From Nitrososphaerota archaeon (GTDB lineage Archaea > Thermoproteota > Nitrososphaeria > Nitrososphaerales > JACPRH01), in contig JACPRH010000014.1 of assembly GCA_016190055.1 (NCBI GenBank), positions 38,108 to 102,107 of the forward strand: 64,000 nt of DNA. The letters run 5' to 3'. Under the pieces are notes generated by a model. That model saw nothing but the letters and a program-made list of their open reading frames with translations. It was not told the DNA's origin and made no database searches. This document shows, one piece after another, positions 24,738-33,937 of this stretch; the first letter of the stretch is position 1, and every line of letters starts with the position of its first letter. The translations under genes and the position numbers were made by a program.

Positions 24738-27500
24738 GTGATGGAGTATCAACAGATAGAGGAACAGATTACCAAGTACATTGAGAAGGTTGGCTGGAGC
24801 GAACCTACGCCTATCCAGCGGAAGGCAATACCAGTTATACTCAGAGGAAGAAACACCCTTATTGTTGCGCCTACAGGTTCAGGTAAGACTGAGGCGGCTG
24901 TCATACCGATATTCACTATGCTGTCTGAGAAGAAGAGTGAGCAGAAGGGTATTCGTGCACTCTACATAACGCCTCTTAGGGCGCTGAACCGCGACATCTT
25001 TCGAAGACTAATTCAGTACGCTGAAGAGCGAGGGTTGAAGGCGGATATTCGGCACGGAGACACCTCGCAATACTCAAGGCAGAAGATGGTTGATGAGCCG
25101 CCGCATGTCCTGATAACTACTCCTGAAACTCTCGCGATTATTCTAACGAGCAGACGGATGCGTGAGAACCTCAGGACACTAGAGTACGTCGTTATCGACG
25201 AGTTGCATGAGCTTATTGGAAGCGAGAGGGGCGCTCACCTCTCGGTCAGTCTTGAGCGGCTCGCACTTCTAGTAGGTCACCGGGTCACAAGAATCGGGCT
25301 GTCCGCATCTATAGGAGACCTGGAAGAAGCCGGCAGGTTTCTCGCTGGAGAGGAGATGAAGGCAGCGGTCATCGTAGATCCTTCTATCAGGCGATACGAT
25401 ATCGAGCTCCGCTACGTTTCAGGCTCGCTTACTGATCTTGCAGATTCTATTCTCAGGTACATTCGTAAGAAGGTGGGGGTGGAGAAGAGCACAATCCTGT
25501 TCACGAACACTCGAGATGAAGCTGAGTACCTAGGCTCCATGATGAGAGCCAAGTCACCTGATATTCCGGTTGAGGTTCACCACGGTTCACTGTCCCGAGA
25601 GATAAGGGAGGATACGGAGCGTCGGCTCAGGGAGGGGGAGGCGGGGGTCGTGGTCTCCACGTCATCGCTGGAGCTGGGGTTAGACATCGGTAAGGTCGAT
25701 CTCGTAGTGCAGTACGGTTCAAGCCGCCAAGCTGTTAAGCTGGTTCAACGCATCGGTAGAAGCAGGCATCAGGTCGGAGAGTCAGCCGTCGGTCTGGTTG
25801 TGACGAATCGGATCGACGATGAGCTTGAAGCGTTAGCCCTGATTAACCGGGTTCACGCAGGTTCTTTCGAGAAGAGCGAGATTCACAAAGGCGCCCTCGA
25901 CGTGCTGTCTCACCACTTAGTGGGGATGGTGATGGAGAACCGTTCGCTGCGCATCAGCGACGCGGTTACAGTCATCAAGAAGGCGTACCCGTTCCGGGAT
26001 ATTGGTATTGAAGAGGTAAATCGCTGCTTCGAGCTACTGGATCGTCAAGGCATCCTGCGATACGACGGTGAGGCGGCTCGGCCTAGAGGAGCGGAGATGT
26101 ACAAATACTATTACAACAACATTTCAATGATCCCGGACATTCAGTCGCTGACCGTTATCGACAGGGTCTCCAATAAGAGGGTCGGCAAGCTGGATCAGAT
26201 GTTTGTCGAGGAGTTCGGTGAACCGGGCAGGCCCTTTGTTCTGAAGGGAAGCTCCTGGAAAATCATCTCAATAGATTATGAGAAGAGTGAGATCAACGTT
26301 GAGCCGCTCTTCGAGGATGTTAACACAGTTCCGTACTGGGTTGGCGAGCTAATACCGGTAGATTTTGACACAGTGAAAGAGGTCGGTCGAATAAGGAGAA
26401 ACATCGCAGCAGGCACAACATCAACAGGGGTCAGCAAGGAGCAGCGAGAGCGAATCAAGGAGAGCCAACAGATCCTTGGATATGTTCCAGATGAAAACTC
26501 AATCACGGTTGAGAAGCAGATAGGCTCAGGCGCTATTGTAGTGCACAGCTGCTTCGGCTCCAAAGTGAACCAGACGCTTGCAACACTCCTCTCTACAATC
26601 ATCTCATCCAAGACAGGATATCTAGTCGAGGCGAACTCCGACCCCTACAGAATCCTCCTCTCATCTCAAGGCCTACTTCTACCTCAGCATGTCGTGGACT
26701 TTTTCAACCAAGGCCTCGACATCGAAGCCATCCTCTCCGTAGCGGTCATCGGCACTCACCCGTTAAACTGGAAGACTTGGTATGTTGCGAAGAAGTTCGG
26801 GGTAGTCGGAAAAGACGCTCAGTATGATAAGCGGGCTTCACGCCTAATCCAAGATAGGTACAAGAACACCGCGTTATACCAAGAGGTTCTGAGAGAGCTA
26901 TTCCAAGAGAAGTACGATGTTGAAAAGACGAAGGAGATCGTTGAAGCCGTTAAGATGGGTCGAGTTAAGATTGCTGAGAAAGAGGTGAAGAAGTTCTCGC
27001 CGCTGGCTCAACCAATTCTTCAACGCGCATCAAGCTTCGCTGCTCTTCCCATCAGCATTGAGAAGACTGTCCTAGACCTTGTGAAGGAGAGACTGGAGAA
27101 CAGAAAGCACCGCCTAGTCTGCATGAGCTGTGGACGCTGGGAATCGGTTACCAAGACACGCGACATTAAAGAGGATATCATCTCCTGCCCGATATGTAGA
27201 TCACGCCTCATCGCCGAAAGCTACCCGACTGACGATGAGTTAATCCGCATCGTGAAAAAGAAGAAGACCAAAGGCAAGCTAACTGAAGATGAGGATAAGA
27301 AGTTCCGCCGAGCCTGGAAGACCTCGTCACTTATCCAGAACTTCGGTCGCCGAGCCATCGTCACAATCTCAGGCTTCGGAGTAGGTGCTGACACAGCAGC
27401 TAGAATCCTTCGCAAATACTCAGATGAAGAGGAGTTATACAAAGACGTCTACAAGGCTGAGAAAACCTTCATAGCCAACCGAGTATTCTGGGACGACTAG
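24738..27500 (+). CDS. Lhr-like superfamily 2 helicase
   Basis: 920 residues. Q-motif-like PTPIQRKAIPV, Walker A APTGSGKTEA (~45-54), a DELH box (VIDELHELIGSERGAHLSVSLERL), SAS motif (GLSASIGDL) and motif VI QRIGRSRHQ. These are the Lhr/Lhr2 signatures. A winged-helix and beta-rich C-terminal half follows, then a zinc finger (CMSCGRW ... CPICRSRL ~ residues 795-830). Lhr helicases unwind DNA and RNA:DNA hybrids in repair. It converges with the RPA gene 10 bases away. An ATG at the second codon is an equal start. Confidence 0.9.
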   Translation: MMEYQQIEEQITKYIEKVGWSEPTPIQRKAIPVILRGRNTLIVAPTGSGKTEAAVIPIFTMLSEKKSEQKGIRALYITPLRALNRDIFRRLIQYAEERGLKADIRHGDTSQYSRQKMVDEPPHVLITTPETLAIILTSRRMRENLRTLEYVVIDELHELIGSERGAHLSVSLERLALLVGHRVTRIGLSASIGDLEEAGRFLAGEEMKAAVIVDPSIRRYDIELRYVSGSLTDLADSILRYIRKKVGVEKSTILFTNTRDEAEYLGSMMRAKSPDIPVEVHHGSLSREIREDTERRLREGEAGVVVSTSSLELGLDIGKVDLVVQYGSSRQAVKLVQRIGRSRHQVGESAVGLVVTNRIDDELEALALINRVHAGSFEKSEIHKGALDVLSHHLVGMVMENRSLRISDAVTVIKKAYPFRDIGIEEVNRCFELLDRQGILRYDGEAARPRGAEMYKYYYNNISMIPDIQSLTVIDRVSNKRVGKLDQMFVEEFGEPGRPFVLKGSSWKIISIDYEKSEINVEPLFEDVNTVPYWVGELIPVDFDTVKEVGRIRRNIAAGTTSTGVSKEQRERIKESQQILGYVPDENSITVEKQIGSGAIVVHSCFGSKVNQTLATLLSTIISSKTGYLVEANSDPYRILLSSQGLLLPQHVVDFFNQGLDIEAILSVAVIGTHPLNWKTWYVAKKFGVVGKDAQYDKRASRLIQDRYKNTALYQEVLRELFQEKYDVEKTKEIVEAVKMGRVKIAEKEVKKFSPLAQPILQRASSFAALPISIEKTVLDLVKERLENRKHRLVCMSCGRWESVTKTRDIKEDIISCPICRSRLIAESYPTDDELIRIVKKKKTKGKLTEDEDKKFRRAWKTSSLIQNFGRRAIVTISGFGVGADTAARILRKYSDEEELYKDVYKAEKTFIANRVFWDD

Positions 27501-27510
27501 GAATACGCTA

Positions 27511-28965
27511 CTAGGATATACGTTCAATCTGGGAGTAGGCTTTAACCTGAAGCTCAGGTGTTCCATCGAAGCCTCGTGCAGGAACTACGCCAATTAGCCT
27601 GAGCCGCTGGCCAGGAGCAATGTCCTCTAGAAGGTCCGCTAGGTCTCGCCAAGCAATAACTTTGATTTCCTTCGTTTCGTCCCCTACGATTGCTTCGCTC
27701 TTAGTTATGTTTTCGCCGCTTTTCGTCAGGATGTTTTGGCTTGTGGTTCGTGATAGAGCGATGACTTCCACCATTAACGGTGATGGTGATTCTTTGATAT
27801 CTTTGACTTTGGTGGTGATGTTGTCGAGGTTGGGGAAGGACTCATCATCTTCCTCAAGTAGCCTGATTGATGAGCTTTCGGTGCAGATGAGGGTTGTGGG
27901 AGATATTTCCTTGAACTCACAGTCGATCAGCCCGTTGTTCTCAATGCTTGGGAGCAACTCGGTGGCCTCGTCCTTCAGAACCAATGTGTAGAAGCCGCTG
28001 GATTCATTAGTAATGAGTAGAGAGGCTGAGGAGCCTCCGCTCTCCTTTGCTTTGAGCTTCCCGATTGACAGTACTCGGAAGCGGCCTGACCCAGTTTCCC
28101 CGTAGGGCTTCTGAACCGATATTACCTGCAGGAAGGTTCCTTCGTTGCCGTGCATCTCTATCGATCCGTCTTGAGAGAGACGGCTCTTGACACCCACCAG
28201 CCTCACAACCGCGTTCGTAGGGGTATCTGTTTCTGAGATCAACTCGTTATCCCAAACGGCTACGCGTACGTTTCTGTTGCCGGTTAGGCTGTTCAGATAG
28301 ATCTGTAGAACTTTCCCGGGGCGCCCATCTTTCCTAGTGAACTTTGAGAGACGTGACGGAGATTTCATGAGGCCTGTGAGAACCAGGTTAGGCTCAGGCG
28401 TGTTGATTGCAGTGATATCTTGAGTAATATCTTCAATGGAGGGTATACGCGTCTCAGCGTCTTTATCATCTACTACCAGCTCAAGGCTACCGCGGTTTCC
28501 TATGTGAATAATTGGGCGGCCGTCGAGCCCCGCTTTGACGTAACCCTTTTGCATCCTGACTATGCTTCCGGGTGTCATATTCAGGTCTTCTATGCAGCCA
28601 GTCTTGTCATCCCAGAGGGTGATTGTGATAAAGGCCTCCTTATCGTAAACAGTGAGGCGACGATAATGCCCTTCCGACCCATCCTTCTTCTGGTAGTTCT
28701 TGGCTGGACTAACGGTGAGAATGCGGCCGATTACCGTTACTTCGTTGGCGCCGATGTAAAGATCCTTGAGATGCAGCTCTTTGACCGCAACTACTTCTAA
28801 AGACACATTCAGATCAGAGGCGACAAGAAAAGCAGCTCCAGAATCAGTCAAGTAGCCAGCGCCTACCTTCTTCTTCTTTTCCTCGATTAACTGCAGAATC
28901 TTCTCGCCATCCAAATCGGGCCTCTGTCTTAACATCTCTTCAAGCAGTTTATCGAGTTCAGGCAT
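27511..28965 (-). CDS. rpa: replication protein A, multi-OB-fold single-strand DNA-binding protein
   Basis: 484 residues. The N-terminus MPELDKLLEEMLRQRPDL with GYLTDSGAAFLVASDLNV is typical of archaeal RPA. Several OB folds follow, visible as repeated VIGRILTVSP / VLTGLMKSPSR / VEVIALSRTT starts and RRLTVYDKEAFITITLWDD-type strands. I count about four OB units and no obvious zinc finger. It coats single-strand DNA in replication and repair. It is next to the Lhr helicase tail-to-tail. Confidence 0.85.
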   Translation of the reverse strand: MPELDKLLEEMLRQRPDLDGEKILQLIEEKKKKVGAGYLTDSGAAFLVASDLNVSLEVVAVKELHLKDLYIGANEVTVIGRILTVSPAKNYQKKDGSEGHYRRLTVYDKEAFITITLWDDKTGCIEDLNMTPGSIVRMQKGYVKAGLDGRPIIHIGNRGSLELVVDDKDAETRIPSIEDITQDITAINTPEPNLVLTGLMKSPSRLSKFTRKDGRPGKVLQIYLNSLTGNRNVRVAVWDNELISETDTPTNAVVRLVGVKSRLSQDGSIEMHGNEGTFLQVISVQKPYGETGSGRFRVLSIGKLKAKESGGSSASLLITNESSGFYTLVLKDEATELLPSIENNGLIDCEFKEISPTTLICTESSSIRLLEEDDESFPNLDNITTKVKDIKESPSPLMVEVIALSRTTSQNILTKSGENITKSEAIVGDETKEIKVIAWRDLADLLEDIAPGQRLRLIGVVPARGFDGTPELQVKAYSQIERIS

Positions 28966-29120
28966 TCTTTGTTGCGCTTCCGTAGCTGATTTAGCTGTGA
29001 TAACGCTATTATTAATTGTTGATGGAAAATTCGGTTACTCACCATCAACTGCAGCGCTACAGCATCGATGCCGTCTTGAAGCCATCCACCCCTAGAGGCG
29101 GCGTAAAAAATAGAAAATAC

Positions 29121-29178
29121 TTACAGAAATCTGCTTGCTACTTCTGTAAATAAATTTGGGGCCTGCTTGCCTAAGCAG
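29121..29178. ncRNA. tandem hairpins in the RPA upstream region
   Basis: TTACAGAA (29121-29128) pairs with TTCTGTAA (29142-29149). CTGCTT (29163-29168) pairs with AAGCAG (29173-29178). CTGCTTGC occurs in both units. The hairpins lie in the 322-base gap 28966-29287 between divergent genes. They could be a small RNA, a leader structure or regulatory sites. The rest of the gap shows nothing. Confidence 0.3.
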
Positions 29179-29287
29179 AAAATTACCTGTGAGAGGTGAC
29201 TTTAGATACAAATTTTTTTCTTTATGTTCCCGAATTGAGTGAATAGAAGGTTAATGGATGAACTTATTACAAACCGAGTGCCATTAG

Positions 29288-29527
29288 ATGTTTGAAGTGG
29301 TCTGCTGGATTAAACGGGCTAAACGTCTCGGATTGAACGTGCCTCTAGATGAAACCTTCGAAAAAGACCTAATGAAGGCAGTCGACGCTAAGAGCCATAA
29401 GGAGCTAGAGGCCCGCTTAAGCTTCATTCATGATGAGACATTCGAGGCCATAGTTGAGAGCATAATCAAACGTAAGAAGAAACGAGCTGCTGGCTATCGA
29501 AAAACTGTTCAAGACATCTACATCTAA
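29288..29527 (+). CDS. small hypothetical protein
   Basis: 79 residues, charged and probably helical: FEVVCWIKRAKRLGLNVPLDETFEKDLMKAV ... SIIKRKKKRAAGYRKT. No domain recognised. A basic C-terminus suggests nucleic-acid contact. It converges with the Alba gene 31 bases away. Codon use looks like neighbouring genes, but I cannot exclude a false call. Confidence 0.5.
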   Translation: MFEVVCWIKRAKRLGLNVPLDETFEKDLMKAVDAKSHKELEARLSFIHDETFEAIVESIIKRKKKRAAGYRKTVQDIYI

Positions 29528-29557
29528 TCCAGTTGCCTAGTTTAAGAAAGAACAGTA

Positions 29558-29842
29558 TTACTTGAAGCCCCGGTGGAGTGTTATCTCTAGCACGGGGAGG
29601 TGTCTAAGCTTACCATGCTTCGTTGTTACGGTTTCGCCGTCGATTAGGACATTGGAGATGCCTACGTCTTCTAGGAACCTGTTTTTCAGAAGATGGAACA
29701 CTTCTACTGAGTTGTTGATAGCTTCTCCTCTTGCCCGCAGCGTCAGTGACTGTTCGCCTTGGTTGAAGATTGTGATGCAAGCTGTTACATAGTTCAGCAG
29801 TGGTTTGTACTTACCTACTATGACTGTCTTGAACTGCTCCAT
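29558..29842 (-). CDS. albA: Alba chromatin protein
   Basis: 94 residues spanning the Alba fold: VGKYKPLLNYVTACITIFNQGEQSLTLRARGEAINNSVEVFHLLKNRFL, then IDGETVTTKHGKLRHLPVLEITL. The basic K-x-K near residue 11-13 and RARGEAI loop are the nucleic-acid-contacting parts of the family. It compacts DNA and binds RNA. The Lys acetylation motif of Sulfolobus Alba is not exactly kept (KYKP). Confidence 0.88.
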   Translation of the reverse strand: MEQFKTVIVGKYKPLLNYVTACITIFNQGEQSLTLRARGEAINNSVEVFHLLKNRFLEDVGISNVLIDGETVTTKHGKLRHLPVLEITLHRGFK

Positions 29843-30009
29843 GTCGCTTCTGATCTCAGCTAGGGCGATTTACGTGTTTCTTCACATGTGCTTCTTGCTA
29901 AGCTATTGTTGACAGTTTTAAATATGACAAATCCGTCATTACATCCTGTATGTCAACATCTTTGAAGAGTTTATACTTCAAAGGCACCATCAGAGGTGAG
30001 GCTAGGTAA

Positions 30010-30498
30010 ATGGATGGATTAGTGGAAAAGCTATCACAAAACCTGAGCTTCAACGAGATATTCGAGCTCGTGAAGAAGACGGTGGAGAAGAGTCTTAGAA
30101 AACACCGCGCAGGATTAACGCTTGTTCTAAACGAGCTCCCGAACGCAATCGGTGCATACCATGAAGTAGGTTCAAACCTCATCGTAATAAACCGGACAAT
30201 ACTTGATGCGGTTGCTTCACTAGGCAAGTCGAAGGCTGAGCTTAACGGCTTCCTCTTCTCAATACTGATGCACGAGTATCTGCACTCACTCGGCTATCTG
30301 GATGAGGGGGAGGTTCGAAGGCTGGTATACCGCGTTTCAGAGGAGAACCTCGGCAGAGATCACGTTGCTACCCGTATGGCAGGCTTAGGCATCGTGGAAA
30401 TCTATCCTGAGCTCAAGTACCTTGGCGAAGGCGCCGTGGGCCAGACACCTGAAATCATCAAAAACTTCGACCAGTCAAGCATGCCGTACATTGGCTAA
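30010..30498 (+). CDS. archaeal predicted zinc metallopeptidase
   Basis: 162 residues. HEYLH at 88-92 is an HExxH zinc site, in SILMHEYLHSLGYLDEGEVRRLV, followed by a second acidic/His region (GRDHVATRMAG). No signal peptide. It matches small archaeal metallopeptidases (COG4900-like) of unknown substrate. It is convergent with the DUF2070 gene, four bases apart. Confidence 0.75.
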   Translation: MDGLVEKLSQNLSFNEIFELVKKTVEKSLRKHRAGLTLVLNELPNAIGAYHEVGSNLIVINRTILDAVASLGKSKAELNGFLFSILMHEYLHSLGYLDEGEVRRLVYRVSEENLGRDHVATRMAGLGIVEIYPELKYLGEGAVGQTPEIIKNFDQSSMPYIG

Positions 30499-30502
30499 CC
30501 GG

Positions 30503-32257
30503 TTAGAGTATCAGCGAAGAGAGAAAGAGCAGCAGCGACAGAGCTATCAGCGAAAGACCGCCTCGACGAGCTGTTCCTGTAACTTGATCCAGTGCTTGTG
30601 AGACATCCTTCAGGAGGCGTCCTCCGATTATCCTCACATCGGTGTCGACGCATTTAATGTCGAATCTAGACTCGGAAAGCCTCTCGTCCGCTAGGTCGTA
30701 GAGTCTTCTAGCCACATCAACCAGTGTATCAGTTTCAGTCTTGTCTCCTAGCGCGATGTAGCCTTGCCTAGTCGAAACTTTTCCCGCGTTGATGTGTGTG
30801 TCGGATGTGCAGATCTCTAAGATAGATATTTTTGATTCTTTGAGTCTACTAATGATCTCTTCGCGGAGACCTCGGCGAGCGTTGTTCGCATCGATGGCGA
30901 GGAGTGTGTGCTTTGCTCCATCCACTTCCAGAATTAATACTCCGACGCCCGCGGGCCCAATATCGCCTGCTAACTTAGTCTCCTTCAGTTCCGAGGAGTG
31001 AGCGAAACCTGTTTTGAAGGGGTGTTGAACAGATTTTCTGAGGCTGTTCAAAGCTTTCTCAGCCGCGTCAACCGCTTCAGCAGCCTCCTCCTGCTCAATC
31101 TCTTCGCCTTGAGAGTTGTGAGTGTCTACTAGGAAGAGGTGTTTGAAGCCGTTTGCAGAGGCGGTTTCTTCCAGCGGTTTCTTGATTTCTCTGGGAAAAT
31201 CTTCCATTCCGTGCGGAGAGAGGGTTAGGAAAAGGAACGGGTAGTCGCCGAACGCTAGTCCGTTCACTAAGGCCCGGTTTGATGTTACCGTTATAGGGGC
31301 GCTGCAGGTGGTGCCTTCGCCGAGCGTGTTGAGATGTTTATAGGATGATAAGAGGTTGTTCACCTCGTTCTTTGACACTAGGTTCAACTCATGTCCTGAG
31401 ACACCGTGAAGAATAAGGGATAGGAAGCCTTGCTGCGCGAAGTGATGGTGCAGCTGATACGGAAGGTTGCTGCTTCCGATAGGGTAGAATGGGCCAGGAT
31501 GAATCTCCGGCACGATCACCATCGGCTTGACACCGTCGCTGTGGAAGGTGATTATGCTGGTTGCTACAGTGGTTTTTGAGCTGGATTTCTCCAGTATGCT
31601 TTCAAGCGGCGCTGCTTCCTCAACTGACCAAGCCTGCAAGAAGGCTTGGAACACCGTGAGTGTTGGCACAGGTAGAAGTCCTGAGCTGGAGCGGTTGACC
31701 CGTCTTAGAAAGAGCAGCACAGCCGCTAAGAGCAGAATGCCGCCGACGGGCAGCAACATGTGCCTTGAAAGATACTCGGAGAGGTTGTAGTCAGCTGTCA
31801 AAATTATGGTTAGAAGTAGTGGTTGAAGCGTTGCGAGAGGAAGGGCGTGATATGGGCTCCGGAAGAACACTGCTCCGAAGACTAGGAGTCGAAGCATTGC
31901 TGAGAAGAATGCGCCAACAATTATGAAGGAGAGGAATCTGCCCGGGGAGACTAGGGTGCCTATGAGAGTAACGATTAGCCAGAGACCGCTTGTAACTACT
32001 GAAATGAATGTGAGGCGGCGGAAGGTCGCAATACGGTTCCTCTTCAACGTGGCGTGCTCAAGAACGATTGATAGGAAGAGAGCTGCCTCAAAAGCTAGGT
32101 AGGTCAGTAGTATGGAGGTGAGTGGGAAGCTGCTGAGAAAAGACGCGGCGAGAATTAACGGTGAAGAGATGATCAGTAAGAGTGCTGTTACCGTCGGTGC
32201 AGAGGGAAGAGTGAAGAGGAGGCTATAGCGGCGGTGTATATTGCTTGTCGAATTCAT
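30503..32257 (-). CDS. DUF2070 multi-pass membrane protein
   Basis: 584 residues. The N-terminal ~190 residues make about six membrane helices. A large soluble domain (~200-560) has motifs such as VIVPEIHPGPFYPIGSSNLP, LVDTHNSQGEEI and LAIDANNARRG, and a final membrane helix ends the protein. This is the DUF2070 family, widespread in Thaumarchaeota and Crenarchaeota, function unknown. The His/Asp-rich PEIHPGP and DTHN motifs suggest a metal-dependent hydrolase fold. The gene lies directly downstream of Sec61 beta (17 bases), probably one transcript, which hints at membrane or surface biology. Confidence 0.85.
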   Translation of the reverse strand: MNSTSNIHRRYSLLFTLPSAPTVTALLLIISSPLILAASFLSSFPLTSILLTYLAFEAALFLSIVLEHATLKRNRIATFRRLTFISVVTSGLWLIVTLIGTLVSPGRFLSFIIVGAFFSAMLRLLVFGAVFFRSPYHALPLATLQPLLLTIILTADYNLSEYLSRHMLLPVGGILLLAAVLLFLRRVNRSSSGLLPVPTLTVFQAFLQAWSVEEAAPLESILEKSSSKTTVATSIITFHSDGVKPMVIVPEIHPGPFYPIGSSNLPYQLHHHFAQQGFLSLILHGVSGHELNLVSKNEVNNLLSSYKHLNTLGEGTTCSAPITVTSNRALVNGLAFGDYPFLFLTLSPHGMEDFPREIKKPLEETASANGFKHLFLVDTHNSQGEEIEQEEAAEAVDAAEKALNSLRKSVQHPFKTGFAHSSELKETKLAGDIGPAGVGVLILEVDGAKHTLLAIDANNARRGLREEIISRLKESKISILEICTSDTHINAGKVSTRQGYIALGDKTETDTLVDVARRLYDLADERLSESRFDIKCVDTDVRIIGGRLLKDVSQALDQVTGTARRGGLSLIALSLLLFLSSLIL

Positions 32258-32274
32258 CTCTGGCGGTGGTGCTC

Positions 32275-32448
32275 CTAAACTGGAAGAATAACTCGGAGCA
32301 CTAGAGATGCGACGACGACTGCGATAGATAGCAAGACCACTATTTCAGGCCGAACCTTGACTCCTGAAGTTTCATCCTCGAAGAAGCGGAGTAGACCTGC
32401 GCTTGAAGCGGGCATTGGTGATTCTCGTTTCTTTTTTTTGCTGCTCAA
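32275..32448 (-). CDS. secG: Sec61 beta (SecG) subunit of the protein-conducting channel
   Basis: 57 residues from a TTG start. A Lys-rich head (SSKKKKRESPMPASSAGLLRF) is followed by FFEDETSGVKVRPEIVVLLS and a single C-terminal membrane helix (~37-55), exactly the archaeal Sec61 beta layout. The MPASSAGLLRFFEDE segment is diagnostic. Its gene precedes the DUF2070 gene. Confidence 0.9.
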   Translation of the reverse strand: MSSKKKKRESPMPASSAGLLRFFEDETSGVKVRPEIVVLLSIAVVVASLVLRVILPV

Positions 32449-32707
32449 TTGACTTCGTCCTATCCGTTCACATCATAAAAATTGTCAGCATTAAAAGATT
32501 ATGCCAGATATAACGGTCGCATTCACCTCAGGAAGCAGTTACAGTCTAAAAGAGTTCAACTGATTATACTATCTTAAATATGGTTGTTGTGGAGACGTAG
32601 AGTAGCAGGCGTGCTCAGTCAGAGTATGCGGTATAGTTTTTTAGCGACTTGTTGAATCTTCTAAACACCCCCCTTTTACTCACCGCTAAAATCTACATCA
32701 GCTTAGA

Positions 32708-33376
32708 ATGACCAAGTTTTCCAAGATGTGGAGCGGCGAATCTGCAGAGCCGAGTAAGCCACGCTTCACAAATCGTTTTCTAAACCGTGTTAATCCTCCA
32801 CCTTCGCTTAAAGAGACTCTTGAAAAGGCTGAAAGGACGATTCGGAATCAGCTGTACAAGCTTGATATGGTTTTGGCTAAGCTGAACGATAAGGACAAGA
32901 AACTTCTTCAGCAGATAGAGAGGACGATTCAGAAACGCGATAATGGTCATGCGACGATTTTAGCTAATGAACTGGTTGAGATTAGGAAGATGACCAGAAT
33001 GGTTGCGCAGGCTAGATATGCTCTTGAAGCTATTGCGCTCAGGCTTGAAACTGCACGTGACCTAGGAGACATCGTCGTAACACTCGCTCCGGCCGTAGCT
33101 GCAATCAAGAACATCCAAGGCGGAGTCGCAGGCATAATACCTACAGCTGAAGACAACTTCACCGAGATTGGGGGCCTACTAAGCGACATACTTGTCAATG
33201 CCGGGCAGAACGGAGAAACCAAGCTAGACTTCAACATCGCTAACCAAGACGCTGAAAAGATACTTGCAGAAGCATCGGCACTGGCCGAAGAGAGCCTAAG
33301 AGAGAAAATACCCAGCGTCCCAGCAGGAATCCCCAAGTCCATCTCATCAATATTCCAAGAAGAGGAGCTAACGTAA
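32708..33376 (+). CDS. cdvB: ESCRT-III/CdvB family cell-division protein
   Basis: 222 residues: basic N-terminal helix region (RFTNRFLNRVNPPPSLKETLEKAERTIRNQLYKLDMVLAKL), long alpha-helical Snf7-like hairpin (~30-130), amphipathic C-terminal part. This is a CdvB/Snf7 paralogue that polymerises on membranes during TACK archaeal division. No CdvA or CdvC (Vps4) is adjacent, so this is probably one of several CdvB copies. I see no winged-helix tail. Confidence 0.88.
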   Translation: MTKFSKMWSGESAEPSKPRFTNRFLNRVNPPPSLKETLEKAERTIRNQLYKLDMVLAKLNDKDKKLLQQIERTIQKRDNGHATILANELVEIRKMTRMVAQARYALEAIALRLETARDLGDIVVTLAPAVAAIKNIQGGVAGIIPTAEDNFTEIGGLLSDILVNAGQNGETKLDFNIANQDAEKILAEASALAEESLREKIPSVPAGIPKSISSIFQEEELT

Positions 33377-33393
33377 ACCGATGAATACGGCAA

Positions 33394-33439
33394 GGACGAG
33401 CGTAACTGCTGTCCACTACGCGGATGGTTGCGCTCGTCC
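33394..33439 (+). terminator. 9-bp stem hairpin after cdvB
   Basis: GGACGAGCG (33394-33402) and CGCTCGTCC (33431-33439) are a perfect inverted repeat with a 28-base loop, 18 bases after the cdvB stop. It could mark the transcript end or be a structured RNA. No T-run follows directly. Confidence 0.35.
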
Positions 33440-33524
33440 AATAGCTACTGTTCGAGAATTCATCTTTCCAGCAGGCACTCTAGTTATTAGATGTCTCTAC
33501 GATGTATTATGATGCTGATAGGCT

Positions 33525-33900
33525 GTGCCTCGGTTTGTTGTGCATGAGCATTGGGCGTCTCATCACCACTTCGATTTTAGGCTTGAAATGGATGGTGTGT
33601 TGAAGTGTGGGCTGTTCCGAAGGGGGTTCCGACGGAGCGGGGTGTTAAGCGGTTAGCGGTAGCGGTTGAAGATCACCCGTTGAGCTACGCTGGTTTCGAG
33701 GGTGAGATACCTGAAGGTTCTTACGGCGCGGGGCGTGTGAATATCTGGGATAGCGGTGAATATATTCTGCAGGAGAGGACGAGAAGAAGATTGAGATGAA
33801 GTTGAACGGCGCATTGTTGAAGGGTGATTATGAGATGGTATTTATGAGGGAGGAGCGAGGACGAGAACAGTGGCTCATCTTCAAGCGGAAAACCGATTAA
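33525..33900 (+). pseudogene. LigD-type 3'-phosphoesterase domain protein, frameshifted twice
   Basis: Reading across three frames gives the complete PE domain. Frame 1 from GTG 33525 reads PRFVVHEHWASHHHFDFRLEMDGVLK. A one-base loss near 33605 then shifts to WAVPKGVPTERGVKRLAVAVEDHPLSYAGFEGEIPEGSYGAGRVNIWDSGEY. A second shift near 33775 leads to EDEKKIEMKLNGALLKGDYEMVFMREERGREQWLIFKRK. Catalytic-site residues (HEH, HFDFRLE, EDHP, EGSYGAG) are all present. Stand-alone PE proteins (~125 residues) clean 3' ends during break repair. It is either a young pseudogene or two base-calling errors. Confidence 0.8.
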
Positions 33901-33937
33901 CCAGTTGGTTGAGCTGTGATTGCTTGTTTAGTTTTGT

